The position numbers were made by a program, and so were the translations under genes. 64,000 nucleotides of DNA from Candidatus Tiamatella incendiivivens (GTDB lineage: Archaea; Thermoproteota; Thermoprotei_A; Sulfolobales; Acidilobaceae). The number at the start of each line of letters is the position of its first letter. The stretch's first letter is position 1. The notes below the pieces were generated by a model. The model was not told where the DNA came from. It ran no database searches and saw nothing but the letters and a program-made list of their open reading frames with translations. Positions 17,625 to 26,178 of the stretch are shown here, one piece after another. The stretch is taken from positions 151,108 through 215,107 of the forward strand of contig WALW01000027.1 of NCBI GenBank assembly GCA_015522635.1, read 5' to 3'.

Positions 17625-19268
17625 TTACTCTTCTTCTTCACCGCTTCCCCTCGGTTTCTTGCTTTCTTCTTCTTTAGTTCTACTAGCAGCGATCACATCG
17701 TCTATTCTCGTGACAAGTGTAGATGCTTCAGTAGCTGCTTTCAATGCATTGGCTTTTATTCTAGCGGGCTCTATTATGCCTGTATTGGCAACATCTATGA
17801 TTTCTCCGGACTTTATGTCTATTCCATAGAACTTCTTTGACGGATCTTCATGGGCTGCCCTCAGTTTCATCAGTGTTTCTATCGGATCAAGACCAGCATT
17901 CTCTGCTAGAACTGCTGGGAGTGACTCCACGGCTCTGGCGAAGTATTCAATGGCTAGCTGTTCTTTACCGCCGATCTTAGGAGCTAGCTCCCTGAGCCTC
18001 TTAGCTATTTCTATTTCTATTGCACCAGCACCAGCTACTATTTTACCGTCCCTTATGGCGTCTGCTACTGAGCTTAAAGCGTCGTGAATAGCTCTGTGGG
18101 CTTCTTCAACCATTCTCTCAAGACCCGCTCTTATAAGTATCGTTACACTCTTGGGGTTCTTTGCATCTTCTACGAATATCATCTTATCGTCCCCGATCTT
18201 CTTTTCCTCTACGAGCTCTGCTTCCCCCAGATCCTCCGGTTTCAAGTCTTCTATATTGCTTACTATCCTTGCACCAGTTGCTCTTGCTATCTTTTCTATA
18301 TCGCTTCTCTTAACTCTTCTTACGGCCATAACGCCCTTCTTGGCTAGGAAGTGCTGTGCAACATCATCAATACCCTTCTGGGTTATAACTACATTTGCAC
18401 CTGTTGCAGCTATTTTGTCAACCATTTCCTTTAGTATTTTCTCTTCTTCCTCAAAGAACTTATCGAAGAGCGTAGGGTCGTTGATTCTTATCTCAGCATC
18501 AATTTCAGGTTTTTCTACCTCTAAAGGAGCGTCAAGCAGTGCTATCTTAGCTTTCTCTACTCTTCTAGGCATGCCAGGATGTACTACTTCTTTATCTATG
18601 ACTATTCCGTGAATAAGTTCGGTGTCTAGTATTCCTCCTCCATGCTTCTTAATTATCTGTATGTTATCGAGATCAACATACCAGTATCCATCTTCCCCTC
18701 TCTTCTCAGCTACTTTCTTGACAGCTTCAAGTGCTATCTTGGCTAGGTGTTCCCTTGCACCGTGAACAGCTTTACTGTTAAGGCTTGTTTTAGCTATGAG
18801 AAGTAGTTTTTCATCGTCTTCAAAACCTATTTTCTCAGCTGTTTCGTTGATAGCCTTAACAGCTTCTTCTAGAGCTTTCTTGTACCCGGAAACTATTACA
18901 GTAGGGTGAATTCCTTTCTCTAGGAGGAGTTCGCCTTGCTTAAGTAGCTCTCCGGCTAATATAACAGCCGTTTTAGTACCGTCTCCTGCCTCTTCATCTT
19001 GGCCCTTTGATATTTGAACTATCATCTTAGCTGCAGGATGCTGTATGTCCATTTTATCAAGTATTGTAGCGCCATCGTTAGTTATAGTTATATCTCCTAG
19101 GCTGTCTACAAGCATTTTGTCCATGCCTTTGGGCCCATATGTTGTTTTCAGCATTTCGGAGATCGCTCTAACTGCCATAATGTTTGCTCTTAAAGCATCT
19201 TTTCCAGCTGTTCTCTGGGTTCCTTCTTTAAGGATAATTACCGGTATTCCGGTTGGTTCTGTTGCCAT
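17625..19268 (-). CDS. thsA: Thermosome subunit (group II chaperonin)
   Basis: A 547-residue chaperonin subunit. [15 protein letters not shown] near residue 95 is the ATPase motif, with [12 protein letters not shown] near 60 and [15 protein letters not shown] near 400. The tail [14 protein letters not shown] is an acidic, flexible C-terminus; the GGM repeats of some thermosomes are absent. The ATG has a very strong Shine-Dalgarno (GGGGTGA) and a good TATA element about 55 bases upstream, as expected for an abundant heat-shock protein. No second paralogue is in the window. Confidence 0.97.
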   Translation of the reverse strand: MATEPTGIPVIILKEGTQRTAGKDALRANIMAVRAISEMLKTTYGPKGMDKMLVDSLGDITITNDGATILDKMDIQHPAAKMIVQISKGQDEEAGDGTKTAVILAGELLKQGELLLEKGIHPTVIVSGYKKALEEAVKAINETAEKIGFEDDEKLLLIAKTSLNSKAVHGAREHLAKIALEAVKKVAEKRGEDGYWYVDLDNIQIIKKHGGGILDTELIHGIVIDKEVVHPGMPRRVEKAKIALLDAPLEVEKPEIDAEIRINDPTLFDKFFEEEEKILKEMVDKIAATGANVVITQKGIDDVAQHFLAKKGVMAVRRVKRSDIEKIARATGARIVSNIEDLKPEDLGEAELVEEKKIGDDKMIFVEDAKNPKSVTILIRAGLERMVEEAHRAIHDALSSVADAIRDGKIVAGAGAIEIEIAKRLRELAPKIGGKEQLAIEYFARAVESLPAVLAENAGLDPIETLMKLRAAHEDPSKKFYGIDIKSGEIIDVANTGIIEPARIKANALKAATEASTLVTRIDDVIAASRTKEEESKKPRGSGEEEE

Positions 19269-19321
19269 ATTCTGTCACCCCTTCCTACTTGTGCTTCACG
19301 TAAAACCATGTAAAATGGCTT

Positions 19322-19337
19322 CTATATAAAGTTTTCC
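19322..19337 (-). promoter_or_regulatory. Thermosome promoter (TATA box plus BRE)
   Basis: On the minus strand the order is GGAAAA (BRE-like) followed by CTTTATATAG, about 25 bases before the likely transcription start and about 55 before the thermosome ATG. It is the clearest archaeal promoter in this part of the window. Confidence 0.65.
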
Positions 19338-19425
19338 CATAATGATAACAGATAACTGCCCTAAGAATCAGACACTAATAAATAAAAACCACATACGTCA
19401 ATAGGCGGACAATGAGGTGTAGGTG

Positions 19426-19626
19426 ATGGGCAAAGTAAGGCCTACGATAGTTAAGAGGACTGCAAGGAAGCTTCTCTTAAGGTATCCTAGTGTATTTACA
19501 GATAATTTTGAGGAGAACAAGAAAATAGTGGATCAGTTAATTGAGTACCAATCCAAGAGAGTTAGAAACAGGGTTGCTGGGTATATAACTCATTTAATTA
19601 AGGTTATAAGGAAGAAAGAACAGTAG
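19426..19626 (+). CDS. rps17e: 30S ribosomal protein S17e
   Basis: A 66-residue eS17, found only in archaea and eukaryotes. VRPTIVKRTARKLLLRYP and the FEENKKIVDQL segment are diagnostic. An AGGTG stands immediately before the ATG, and GAGGTG about 8 bases upstream is a better-placed ribosome binding site. It is divergent from the thermosome gene. Confidence 0.95.
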   Translation: MGKVRPTIVKRTARKLLLRYPSVFTDNFEENKKIVDQLIEYQSKRVRNRVAGYITHLIKVIRKKEQ

Positions 19627-19709
19627 ATCAGAATAATTAATTACCACTAGTTTCCTATACAAATCAACAATAAACAAGCAATTAATTCTTCGAGTATTGG
19701 GGTGCACTT

Positions 19710-20450
19710 ATGCACATAAAAGTCAAGTTATTAGGTCAACTTAAACATTCAGCTGGAAGAGAGGAATTAACTCTGGAGATTGAGAATTCTAGAATAACAC
19801 TCTTAGATCTTATTAACACTGTAAGTAAAACACGAGAATTATCTCAGTATTTTAATGGGAAGGGCCCTAGGTATGATATAATTTTATTCGTTAACGGCAG
19901 AGACTATAGAGTCTATACGGAGGATCACCTGTTATCGGATACCGTAGAAATGACATTTATACCTATAAGTCACGGCGGAGTAGAGCTCTACTATGTAGCA
20001 TGGAAAGATATAGAGAATTATTCTAGGATGATAGCTGGAAAAGTGTATAATGACGGGTATAGAGCCGATGCTATAATAGGGATAATGAGGGGAGGAATAG
20101 TTCCAGCAAGAATAATAGCGGATTATCTTGGAGTAAGAAATTTGGGTACAATAGAAGTTATGTTCTATCAGCGCCCAGGTGAAACCAGACATAAACCTGT
20201 CATACGGCAACCGCTAACACTTGACATATCAGATAAAAACGTTTTAATAGTAGATGACGTTTCGGATACGGGTAAAAGCCTACAAGTAGCTCTAAGCGCT
20301 ATAACGCTCTACGGACCATCCCAAATAAAGACAGCGGCATTGTATATTAAACCTTGGACAACATTTATTCCAGACTATTATGGTACAAGTGCTACAAAGT
20401 GGATTGTATTTCCTTGGGAAAAGAATGAGGTGGAAAGGGAAATAAAATGA
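19710..20450 (+). CDS. Fusion of a MoaD/SAMP-like beta-grasp domain and a phosphoribosyltransferase
   Basis: A 246-residue two-part protein. Residues 1-90 are a MoaD/ubiquitin-like fold (IKVKLLGQLKHSAGREELTL ... VEMTFIPISHGG) that reaches the di-glycine normally found at the free C-terminus. Translation continues without a stop into a purine-type phosphoribosyltransferase (about 91-246: IIGIMRGGIVPARIIADYLG and the PRPP loop VLIVDDVSDTGKS). The PRTase end overlaps the next gene by four bases. If the fusion is real, the GG tail works only after cleavage; a +1 frame TAG directly after the GG codons suggests an ancestral two-gene overlap. PRTase part is sure; fusion status is not. Confidence 0.75.
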   Translation: MHIKVKLLGQLKHSAGREELTLEIENSRITLLDLINTVSKTRELSQYFNGKGPRYDIILFVNGRDYRVYTEDHLLSDTVEMTFIPISHGGVELYYVAWKDIENYSRMIAGKVYNDGYRADAIIGIMRGGIVPARIIADYLGVRNLGTIEVMFYQRPGETRHKPVIRQPLTLDISDKNVLIVDDVSDTGKSLQVALSAITLYGPSQIKTAALYIKPWTTFIPDYYGTSATKWIVFPWEKNEVEREIK

Positions 20451-20932
20451 AAGCGGAATGTACAAAGATAGACTCGTTTCAACATCCTATATATATTATA
20501 CGGTGGGTAGTGAATCTTAGTCGAGAAGACTACGATGTGTTTACCAAGAAGTTAAGGAGATTGAAAAGAAGAAATGATACATTAGTAGTTGTTACACCTG
20601 AAAAAATAGATCCTTTAGTATGTTATGCAACCTACATTCACACTTTAGATGCTTTTAGGTTGTCAAGAAACAAAGCTAGAACACTAGATCTAGAAGCACT
20701 TATCATTATCTATGGAGACAAGCAAATAGGAAGGCTTCTCTCTCGATTAAGAAACGAAGTAATGAAAGTAGGTTCATATAATATTTGTATATTATATGAA
20801 CAAAAGCATCCGGGTCCTGAGTATCTTCCAGAACCTCCTGGGGAACCATTGAAATGTAATGAGCTTGAACTAATAGGTGATGTTCTAAATAAGCTAGAGT
20901 CCGTTACTGCTAATTACTTATCAACAATATAA
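20447..20932 (+). CDS. cgi121: Probable KEOPS subunit Cgi121
   Basis: A 161-residue protein whose core (VCYATYIHTLDAFRLSRNKARTLDLEALIIIYGDKQIGRLLSRL, about residues 60-105) matches the Cgi121 pattern: a conserved His-helix, then 'R-x-LE-L-Y-x-x-x-x-QI'. In KEOPS, Cgi121 binds the tRNA CCA end and stimulates Bud32-Kae1 in t6A synthesis. The start overlaps the phosphoribosyltransferase stop (ATGA). The tsaC gene at 256 supplies the partner activity. Sequence similarity is modest. Confidence 0.6.
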   Translation: MKAECTKIDSFQHPIYIIRWVVNLSREDYDVFTKKLRRLKRRNDTLVVVTPEKIDPLVCYATYIHTLDAFRLSRNKARTLDLEALIIIYGDKQIGRLLSRLRNEVMKVGSYNICILYEQKHPGPEYLPEPPGEPLKCNELELIGDVLNKLESVTANYLSTI

Positions 20933-20937
20933 ATAAC

Positions 20938-20999
20938 GAGGCTCAGGATCATGTCCTCTCATCACATCCTTCAGTGCCGTCACCACATTTCATCGCCTC
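20938..20999 (-). ncRNA. C/D box small RNA (2'-O-methylation guide)
   Basis: On the minus strand the gap between cgi121 and ABCE1 holds all four boxes in order. Box C is GCGATGA (20990-20996, one mismatch to RUGAUGA), box D' is CTGA (20971-20974), box C' is GTGATGA (20959-20965, perfect) and box D is CTGA (20943-20946). The 5' GAGG and 3' CCTC close a terminal stem. Guides are 15 nt before D' and 12 nt before D, normal lengths for archaeal sRNAs. A TATA-like stretch lies just upstream on the minus strand. Targets cannot be assigned by eye. Confidence 0.8.
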
Positions 21000-21097
21000 A
21001 CACAAGTTTATAGATAAATGTGAGTAATAAACCAACTGACAAAAAACCAGTTATTTTCCCCACGACTCCAATCTAGAAGGACAGAGGTATAAGGATA

Positions 21098-22906
21098 ATG
21101 CCGGGAAAAACAGCCAGAATAGCAGTTGTGGATTATGATTCATGTAAACCCACTAAATGTCACCAGGAGTGCATAGCGTTTTGTCCTATAAACAGAACAG
21201 GGAAGACCAAAGCTATCGAAGCTAAGCCGGAGCTGAAGAATAAACCTGTAATATATGAAGACACTTGTATAGGATGCGGTATATGTGTTAGAAAATGTCC
21301 TTTTAAGGCTATATCCATAATCAACCTACCTGCTGAACTCGAAGAAGATGCTGTTCATAGGTATGATGTAAACAGCTTCAAACTGTTCAAACTACCTGTA
21401 CCTAAAGCAGGTCAGGTTCTAGGACTCATAGGCAAGAACGGGACAGGTAAAACAACAGCCATAAAAATACTTGCTGGTGAAATCAAGCCTAACCTAGGCC
21501 GGGTGGAGAATCCGCCTGATTGGGATGAAGTTATAAAAAGGTTTAGAGGCTCTGAACTCCAAAACTATCTTGAGAGAATTTCAGAAGGAAAACTGAGGGT
21601 TGCTCACAAGATACAGTATGTTGATCTTCTAGCGAAATATCTGAAGGGAACAGTTGGTCAGCTACTCCGAAAAGCTGATGAGAGGGGAATATCGCAAGAT
21701 TTAGCCCAAGAACTTGGTTTTAAGCCTATCTGGGACAGAAATATAAGGAAAATTAGTGGGGGAGAACTCCAGAAGCTGTTGATAGCAGCAGTACTAAGCA
21801 AAGACGTAGATGTCTATATTTTCGATGAGCCAAGCAGTTATCTGGATGTTAGAGAAAGGATTAGGGTCTCAAAACTCGTACGGAGGGAAGTAAAAGGGAA
21901 CAAGTACTATATAGTAGTAGAACATGACTTAGCAGTTCTCGATTATCTCTCTGATAACATCTCAATACTCTATGGAGAGCCGGGAGTCTATGGAATAGTC
22001 TCAGTACCATATGGTGTTAGAAACGGAATAAATTATTTTCTAGACGGTTTTCTCCCAGCTGAGAATATGAGAATAAGAAAGGAACCCATAGGATTCAGGG
22101 TTTACACTCCAGAACAGAGGCAAGAAAGCCCTATACCGTACTTGGAATGGAGCAACATAAAAGTAGAAAGGGGGCTATTTACACTTCAAGCAGAAGGAGG
22201 CAGGATCTATAAGGGTGAAGTAATAGGCATTGTAGGCCCTAACGGTATAGGTAAAACAACCTTTGTGGATACTGTGGCTGGAAAAATAAAGCCTCATGAA
22301 GGTTATGTCACTGTATTAGGCGACTATAAGATAAGCTTCAAACCACAGTACATAAAAAGCGAGGATTATACTGGCACTGTCTATGATGTTCTAAAAGAAG
22401 CTAACTCACACTCAGTCAATCCTGGAAGTTGGCTTTACTTGGAACTAGTGAAGAAACTCAGGCTAGACAAATTGTTTGACAGGCAGGTAAACGAACTCAG
22501 TGGAGGAGAACTCCAGAAACTTGCTGTAGCTCAAACTCTGGCTAGAAATGCCGAAATCTATCTGCTAGACGAGCCTTCTGCTTATCTTGATGTTGAAGAG
22601 AGGCTAACAGTTGCCAAGACTATAAGAAGACTCACAGAGACTAGGGAAGTGGCAGCATTTGTTGTAGAACATGACGTAGTTATAGAAGACTATGTTAGTG
22701 ACAAACTAATTGTTATACTAGGTCAACCAGGATATGAAGGATGTGCAAGTAAACCATTGACACTAAGAGAAGGTATGAATATTTTCCTCAAAGAACTGGG
22801 AGTTACTTTCAGAAGAGACCCCGAGACAGGAAGGCCTAGGGTCAATAAAGAAGGAAGCTATTTGGATAGACTCCAAAAATCTAGGGGAGAGTATTTTTAC
22901 GAGTAA
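21098..22906 (+). CDS. abcE1: Ribosome recycling ATPase ABCE1 (Rli1)
   Basis: A 602-residue twin-ABC protein that splits ribosomes after aRF1-mediated termination. The N-terminal domain has two 4Fe-4S cysteine sets (CKPTKCHQECIAFCP and CIGCGICVRKCPF). ABC domain 1 has Walker A GKNGTGKTT near 110, signature ISGGELQK near 220 and a D-loop DEPSSYLD. ABC domain 2 has GPNGIGKTT near 385 and LSGGELQK near 467. All motifs are intact. An AGGACAGAGG stretch precedes the ATG. Confidence 0.97.
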   Translation: MPGKTARIAVVDYDSCKPTKCHQECIAFCPINRTGKTKAIEAKPELKNKPVIYEDTCIGCGICVRKCPFKAISIINLPAELEEDAVHRYDVNSFKLFKLPVPKAGQVLGLIGKNGTGKTTAIKILAGEIKPNLGRVENPPDWDEVIKRFRGSELQNYLERISEGKLRVAHKIQYVDLLAKYLKGTVGQLLRKADERGISQDLAQELGFKPIWDRNIRKISGGELQKLLIAAVLSKDVDVYIFDEPSSYLDVRERIRVSKLVRREVKGNKYYIVVEHDLAVLDYLSDNISILYGEPGVYGIVSVPYGVRNGINYFLDGFLPAENMRIRKEPIGFRVYTPEQRQESPIPYLEWSNIKVERGLFTLQAEGGRIYKGEVIGIVGPNGIGKTTFVDTVAGKIKPHEGYVTVLGDYKISFKPQYIKSEDYTGTVYDVLKEANSHSVNPGSWLYLELVKKLRLDKLFDRQVNELSGGELQKLAVAQTLARNAEIYLLDEPSAYLDVEERLTVAKTIRRLTETREVAAFVVEHDVVIEDYVSDKLIVILGQPGYEGCASKPLTLREGMNIFLKELGVTFRRDPETGRPRVNKEGSYLDRLQKSRGEYFYE

Positions 22907-22982
22907 ATGATTATTAATCAATATATAACTCCCATTCTCTAACCATTTATAATTAGATCTACTTTCTAGGAGGAGGATAATC

Positions 22983-24137
22983 ATGGTCAAGACAACTATA
23001 AGTGTTATAAAAGCAGATATAGGATCTCTCGCAGGTCATCACGTAACTCACCCTGATACTCTTGCAGCAGCCTCAAAAGTTCTAGTTGATGCAAAAAAGG
23101 AAGGGCTCATAAAAGACTTCTATGTAACCCACGTAGGAGACGACTTACAGCTGATAATGACTCACAACAAGGGGGAGGACAACTCTGACATACATGGCCT
23201 AGCTTGGAAGGCATTTAGCGAAGCAGCTAAAGTAGCCAAAGAATTAGGACTCTATGCAGCAGGTCAAGACCTACTCTCAGACGCGTTCTCTGGAAACATA
23301 AGAGGCCTAGGCCCGGGAGTAGCTGAAATGGAAATAGAAGAAAGGCCGGCCGAGCCTATAATTATATTCATGGCAGACAAAACAGAACCTGGAGCATTTA
23401 ATATGCCATTATTCAAAATTTTTGCAGATCCCTTCAATACTGCAGGACTAGTAATAGATCCTAGGATGCACAATGGCTTCATATTTCAAGTGTTAGACGT
23501 CTTCGAAGGAAAAGTAGTTGAATTAAAAGCGCCAGAGGAAATGTATGATATACTAGCGCTGATAGGGACGCCAGGAAGATATGTGGTAAAAAGGGTATAC
23601 AGGAAAAATAACCATGTAATAGGAGCGGTAGTAAGCAGTGAAAGACTAAACCTAATAGCCGGAAAATATGTAGGAAAAGACGATCCAGTTTCGATAGTCC
23701 GAGCCCAGAGCGGGTACCCGGCAACCGGAGAGGTACTAGAACCATTTGCGTTCCCACACTTGGTAGCAGGATGGATGAGAGGAAGCCACCACGGGCCACT
23801 CATGCCAGTAGGCCTACGTCACGCTAAATGCACGAGATTCGATGGCCCACCTAGAATAATAGCACTGGGGTTCCAAGTCAAGGACGGAAGGCTTGTCGGC
23901 CCAGCAGACCTCTTTGATGATCCAGCATTCGACGAGGCGAGAAGAACAGCTAACGTCATAGCAGACTATCTTCGCCGTCACGGGCCATTCATGCCTCATA
24001 GGCTAGGTCCAGAAGAAATGGAGTATACAACATTACCAGATGTGCTGGAAAAACTGAAAGACCGTTTCGTTAAAATTGACATTGGATATAAAGCAAAAAT
24101 ACGTCACTCTGAAATGCTGGAAGAACTTCATGAGTAA
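22983..24137 (+). CDS. fbp: Archaeal fructose 1,6-bisphosphate aldolase/phosphatase
   Basis: A 384-residue bifunctional enzyme that makes fructose 6-phosphate directly from triose phosphates, the ancestral gluconeogenic step. The N-terminus TTISVIKADIGSLAGHHVTHPD supplies metal ligands and catalytic residues; DDLQLIMTHNKGEDN, YAAGQDLLSDAFSGN and GGLY-type aldolase segments follow, as does GRYVVKRVYRKNNH. A very strong GGAGGAGG Shine-Dalgarno (22969-22976) stands before the ATG, with a TATA-like element near 22944. Triosephosphate isomerase follows on the same strand. Confidence 0.97.
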   Translation: MVKTTISVIKADIGSLAGHHVTHPDTLAAASKVLVDAKKEGLIKDFYVTHVGDDLQLIMTHNKGEDNSDIHGLAWKAFSEAAKVAKELGLYAAGQDLLSDAFSGNIRGLGPGVAEMEIEERPAEPIIIFMADKTEPGAFNMPLFKIFADPFNTAGLVIDPRMHNGFIFQVLDVFEGKVVELKAPEEMYDILALIGTPGRYVVKRVYRKNNHVIGAVVSSERLNLIAGKYVGKDDPVSIVRAQSGYPATGEVLEPFAFPHLVAGWMRGSHHGPLMPVGLRHAKCTRFDGPPRIIALGFQVKDGRLVGPADLFDDPAFDEARRTANVIADYLRRHGPFMPHRLGPEEMEYTTLPDVLEKLKDRFVKIDIGYKAKIRHSEMLEELHE

Positions 24138-24183
24138 CCACATTCTTCTTTTTCAAGGATATGACATCTAATTGGTGGAAGCT

Positions 24184-24843
24184 ATGATACCTGTATTTGT
24201 AGTTAACTACAAAGCTTACCCTACAAGTTATGGAAAAATAGCAGAAGAAATAGCAAAGAAAGCTTCAGATCTTTCATCTACAGGTAGGATAAGAATAATA
24301 TTAGCTGTACCGGCCACGGAAGTTTATAGGATCTCCAAAATACATGAAGACACGTACATTCAATCAGTTGACTCTGTAATAGAAGGATCTTACACAGGAC
24401 ACATAACAGTAGAAATGGCGGAGGAAGCTGGAGCAAAAGGTGTCCTGTTGAATCATAGTGAGAAGAAACTCCTGTATAGAGACATACAATCGATTATAAA
24501 GGTAACAAGAATAGAAACACTCGTATGTGCTGAAACGCCCGAGGAAGCGGTTGCTGTATCACTACTTAATCCAACAATGATAGCAATCGAACCGCCGGAA
24601 CTTATTGGAACGGGAATACCCGTATCTAAGGCAAAACCTCAAGTTATAACTGATACAGTTAGACTAGTAAGGCAGCACAATACACAATCAGCAATTCTAA
24701 CAGGAGCTGGGATCTCTGCTCCAGGCGATGCTATTAAAGCAATACAACTGGGAACACAGGGGGTACTAGTAGCGTCTGCAGTCATGAAGGCGCAAAACCC
24801 TCTCGCAAAACTAGAAGAGTTCGCTGAGAAGATGATTATTTAG
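24184..24843 (+). CDS. tpiA: Triosephosphate isomerase
   Basis: A 219-residue archaeal-type TIM, shorter than the bacterial form. The substrate lysine is in VVNYKAYP (residues 4-11), the catalytic His in LLNHSEKKL near 94, the catalytic Glu in CAETPEEA (the archaeal variant of the loop), and the phosphate-binding GAGISAPGD and GVLVASAVMKA motifs are at the C-terminus. The ATG at 24184 has GGTGG six bases upstream. Coupled to fbp, it interconverts the two substrates of that enzyme. Confidence 0.95.
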   Translation: MIPVFVVNYKAYPTSYGKIAEEIAKKASDLSSTGRIRIILAVPATEVYRISKIHEDTYIQSVDSVIEGSYTGHITVEMAEEAGAKGVLLNHSEKKLLYRDIQSIIKVTRIETLVCAETPEEAVAVSLLNPTMIAIEPPELIGTGIPVSKAKPQVITDTVRLVRQHNTQSAILTGAGISAPGDAIKAIQLGTQGVLVASAVMKAQNPLAKLEEFAEKMII

Positions 24844-24917
24844 AACCAATTTTCTCACGACCTATAAAAACATCGTCTTATATAGAAATGAAAGAATAAA
24901 GAAAAAAAGGATGTCTT

Positions 24918-25454
24918 TTAGGGAAGAACCACTCCTATAGCTCCAGCAAAAGCCATAGTCATAAAGACAAAGCCATCAATAAACGATGTTATCCCAGCAA
25001 TTTTTGCACATGCCTCATTCCCTGTATAGCCATGGATAGCACCGCAAACAGTAACTGGTACTAAGAGTCCGAGTGCTGTTGTTAGGAAGATCAAGTGTAG
25101 TTCTATGCCAGTAAATGTTGAGAACGCTGCAAAGAGTATTCCAGTGAACCACAGGGCATGATTCGCTAAGTAAAGGTTAGTTCCGCCTATAGTTAAAGAC
25201 ACACCCAATATCCATAATAGTAAGACAAATGCTGCTGCTATGGTTGCAGCGAAGACATTTCTATCAGCTATAACGTAACCCAATGCGAGAGTCTCCATTA
25301 TTGCACCACTGAGGATTATCACACCATAGTCCTTTAAGTTAATTTTTTCCTTGCCTGCCCCCAGGTTCACCAAACCGATAACCAGGGTCATGACAGCTGC
25401 TTCCCATAGTAGAGTAGTCATAGCCACTTCAGAGAGAGGAGGAGGACTAGCCAT
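24918..25454 (-). CDS. Six-helix membrane protein, small-solute channel-like
   Basis: About 178 residues, almost entirely hydrophobic, with six predicted transmembrane helices (about residues 12-32, 45-62, 68-90, 98-116, 118-140 and 152-176). Size and helix number resemble the AmiS/UreI and GPR1/FUN34/YaaH groups of small-solute channels, but the diagnostic motifs are not clearly present. The start ATG 25454 is preceded by GGTGGGG; a GTG lies three codons upstream. The substrate is unknown. Confidence 0.65.
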   Translation of the reverse strand: MASPPPLSEVAMTTLLWEAAVMTLVIGLVNLGAGKEKINLKDYGVIILSGAIMETLALGYVIADRNVFAATIAAAFVLLLWILGVSLTIGGTNLYLANHALWFTGILFAAFSTFTGIELHLIFLTTALGLLVPVTVCGAIHGYTGNEACAKIAGITSFIDGFVFMTMAFAGAIGVVLP

Positions 25455-25786
25455 TTTCCCCACCTTTATCCAATGAGTTCTCTTTGATTTTATGTAAAAA
25501 TGTATGTTTTATAGGTTACGTGTTTAGATATAAAAATATTATGATGGAAAGAATAATAAGAATCTATATATTAAGCGGTAGTAAGTTTATTGCTAATAAT
25601 ATTATCCATAAACGAAAGTCATAATAGATTTTGTATAAACATAGATTATTTTGAATTCGCTGAAGTTAGGAGAGGCACATAAAGTAAATCTCTTTGCATA
25701 GTATTATTTTAGAAGTTTCTTGTTAAGACGCAGGTTGTCTATAAAACAAGTAGGCTTGAATTCCTCCAGGTATTACCACACAATAA
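25455..25786. other. AT-rich intergenic stretch, no gene seen
   Basis: About 330 bases between the membrane protein gene and the displaced tRNA 3' half. It contains the membrane-protein leader and TATA-like minus-strand elements near 25500-25550. Beyond that I see only AT-rich sequence with no open frame of interest. Confidence 0.5.
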
Positions 25787-25824
25787 TGGTGGGCCCGCGG
25801 GGACTTGAACCCCGGGCCTACCAC
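25787..25824 (-). tRNA. Orphan 3' half of a tRNA (displaced att copy or split-tRNA half)
   Basis: On the minus strand these bases give half an anticodon stem, an AGGCC variable loop, a perfect T-arm (CGGGG-TTCAAGT-CCCCG), the 3' acceptor strand CGGGCCC, A73 and CCA. The 5' half is not present upstream. The last 34 bases match tRNA-Val(CAC) at 28913 with three differences, in the same orientation, which fits the leftover 3' end after element integration into a tRNA gene. A TATA-like element on the minus strand near 25866-25876 keeps a trans-spliced tRNA half possible. Confidence 0.7.
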
Positions 25825-25905
25825 CTAAAAGTTATGCATTCGTTTTACGGCATTGGCTAGAATAAATATAAAATTAAGCGAAATTGATTACCTCCTACCG
25901 TAATA

Positions 25906-26112
25906 ATGGCATTTGGTGTATTGAGTATGCCTGAGATAGAGGGTATCGTTAAGGGCGGTGTGATTATTCCACTGAAGAGTTTGGCCGAGCTTGAGGGTAA
26001 GAAAGTTAGGATAAAGATTGTGGGTGTCAAAGATGTTGATGTTGAGAAACTCTATGCATACCTCAGGCTTTTAAGGGAGGGTGAAGATGCTAGAGAATTC
26101 TTCAAAGTATAG
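25906..26112 (+). CDS. AF2212-like (DUF104) antitoxin
   Basis: A 68-residue protein (ATG at 25927 is an alternative, giving 61 residues). The pattern MPEIEGIVKGGVIIPLKSLAELEGKKVRIKIVG is typical of the short AF2212-like antitoxins: a beta strand with 'GVIxPL', then 'LxEGxxVxIxI', then a helical toxin-binding tail. Its stop lies inside the start of a truncated toxin frame, as in intact toxin-antitoxin operons. Confidence 0.75.
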   Translation: MAFGVLSMPEIEGIVKGGVIIPLKSLAELEGKKVRIKIVGVKDVDVEKLYAYLRLLREGEDAREFFKV

Positions 26113-26161
26113 ACAAGGAGACATAGTTATCCTAGAGTTGCCATGCTATAATATTTTGTGA
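26087..26161 (+). pseudogene. Truncated PemK/MazF-like toxin remnant
   Basis: Overlapping the antitoxin end in another frame, ATG 26087 opens 24 codons and then meets TGA. The segment KYRQGDIVILELP resembles the N-terminal strand of PemK/MazF ribonucleases ('GDIVxVxxP'), but the rest of the roughly 110-residue toxin is missing. The antitoxin is therefore probably an orphan. Confidence 0.5.
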
Positions 26162-26178
26162 AGCGAAAGCTTATAACA

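Noticed and set aside
23479..23803. Two overlapping antisense open frames of about 105 codons inside the FBP aldolase/phosphatase gene
   Set aside because: They lie opposite a fully conserved gene, have low-complexity or Leu/Ser-rich translations and no ribosome binding site.
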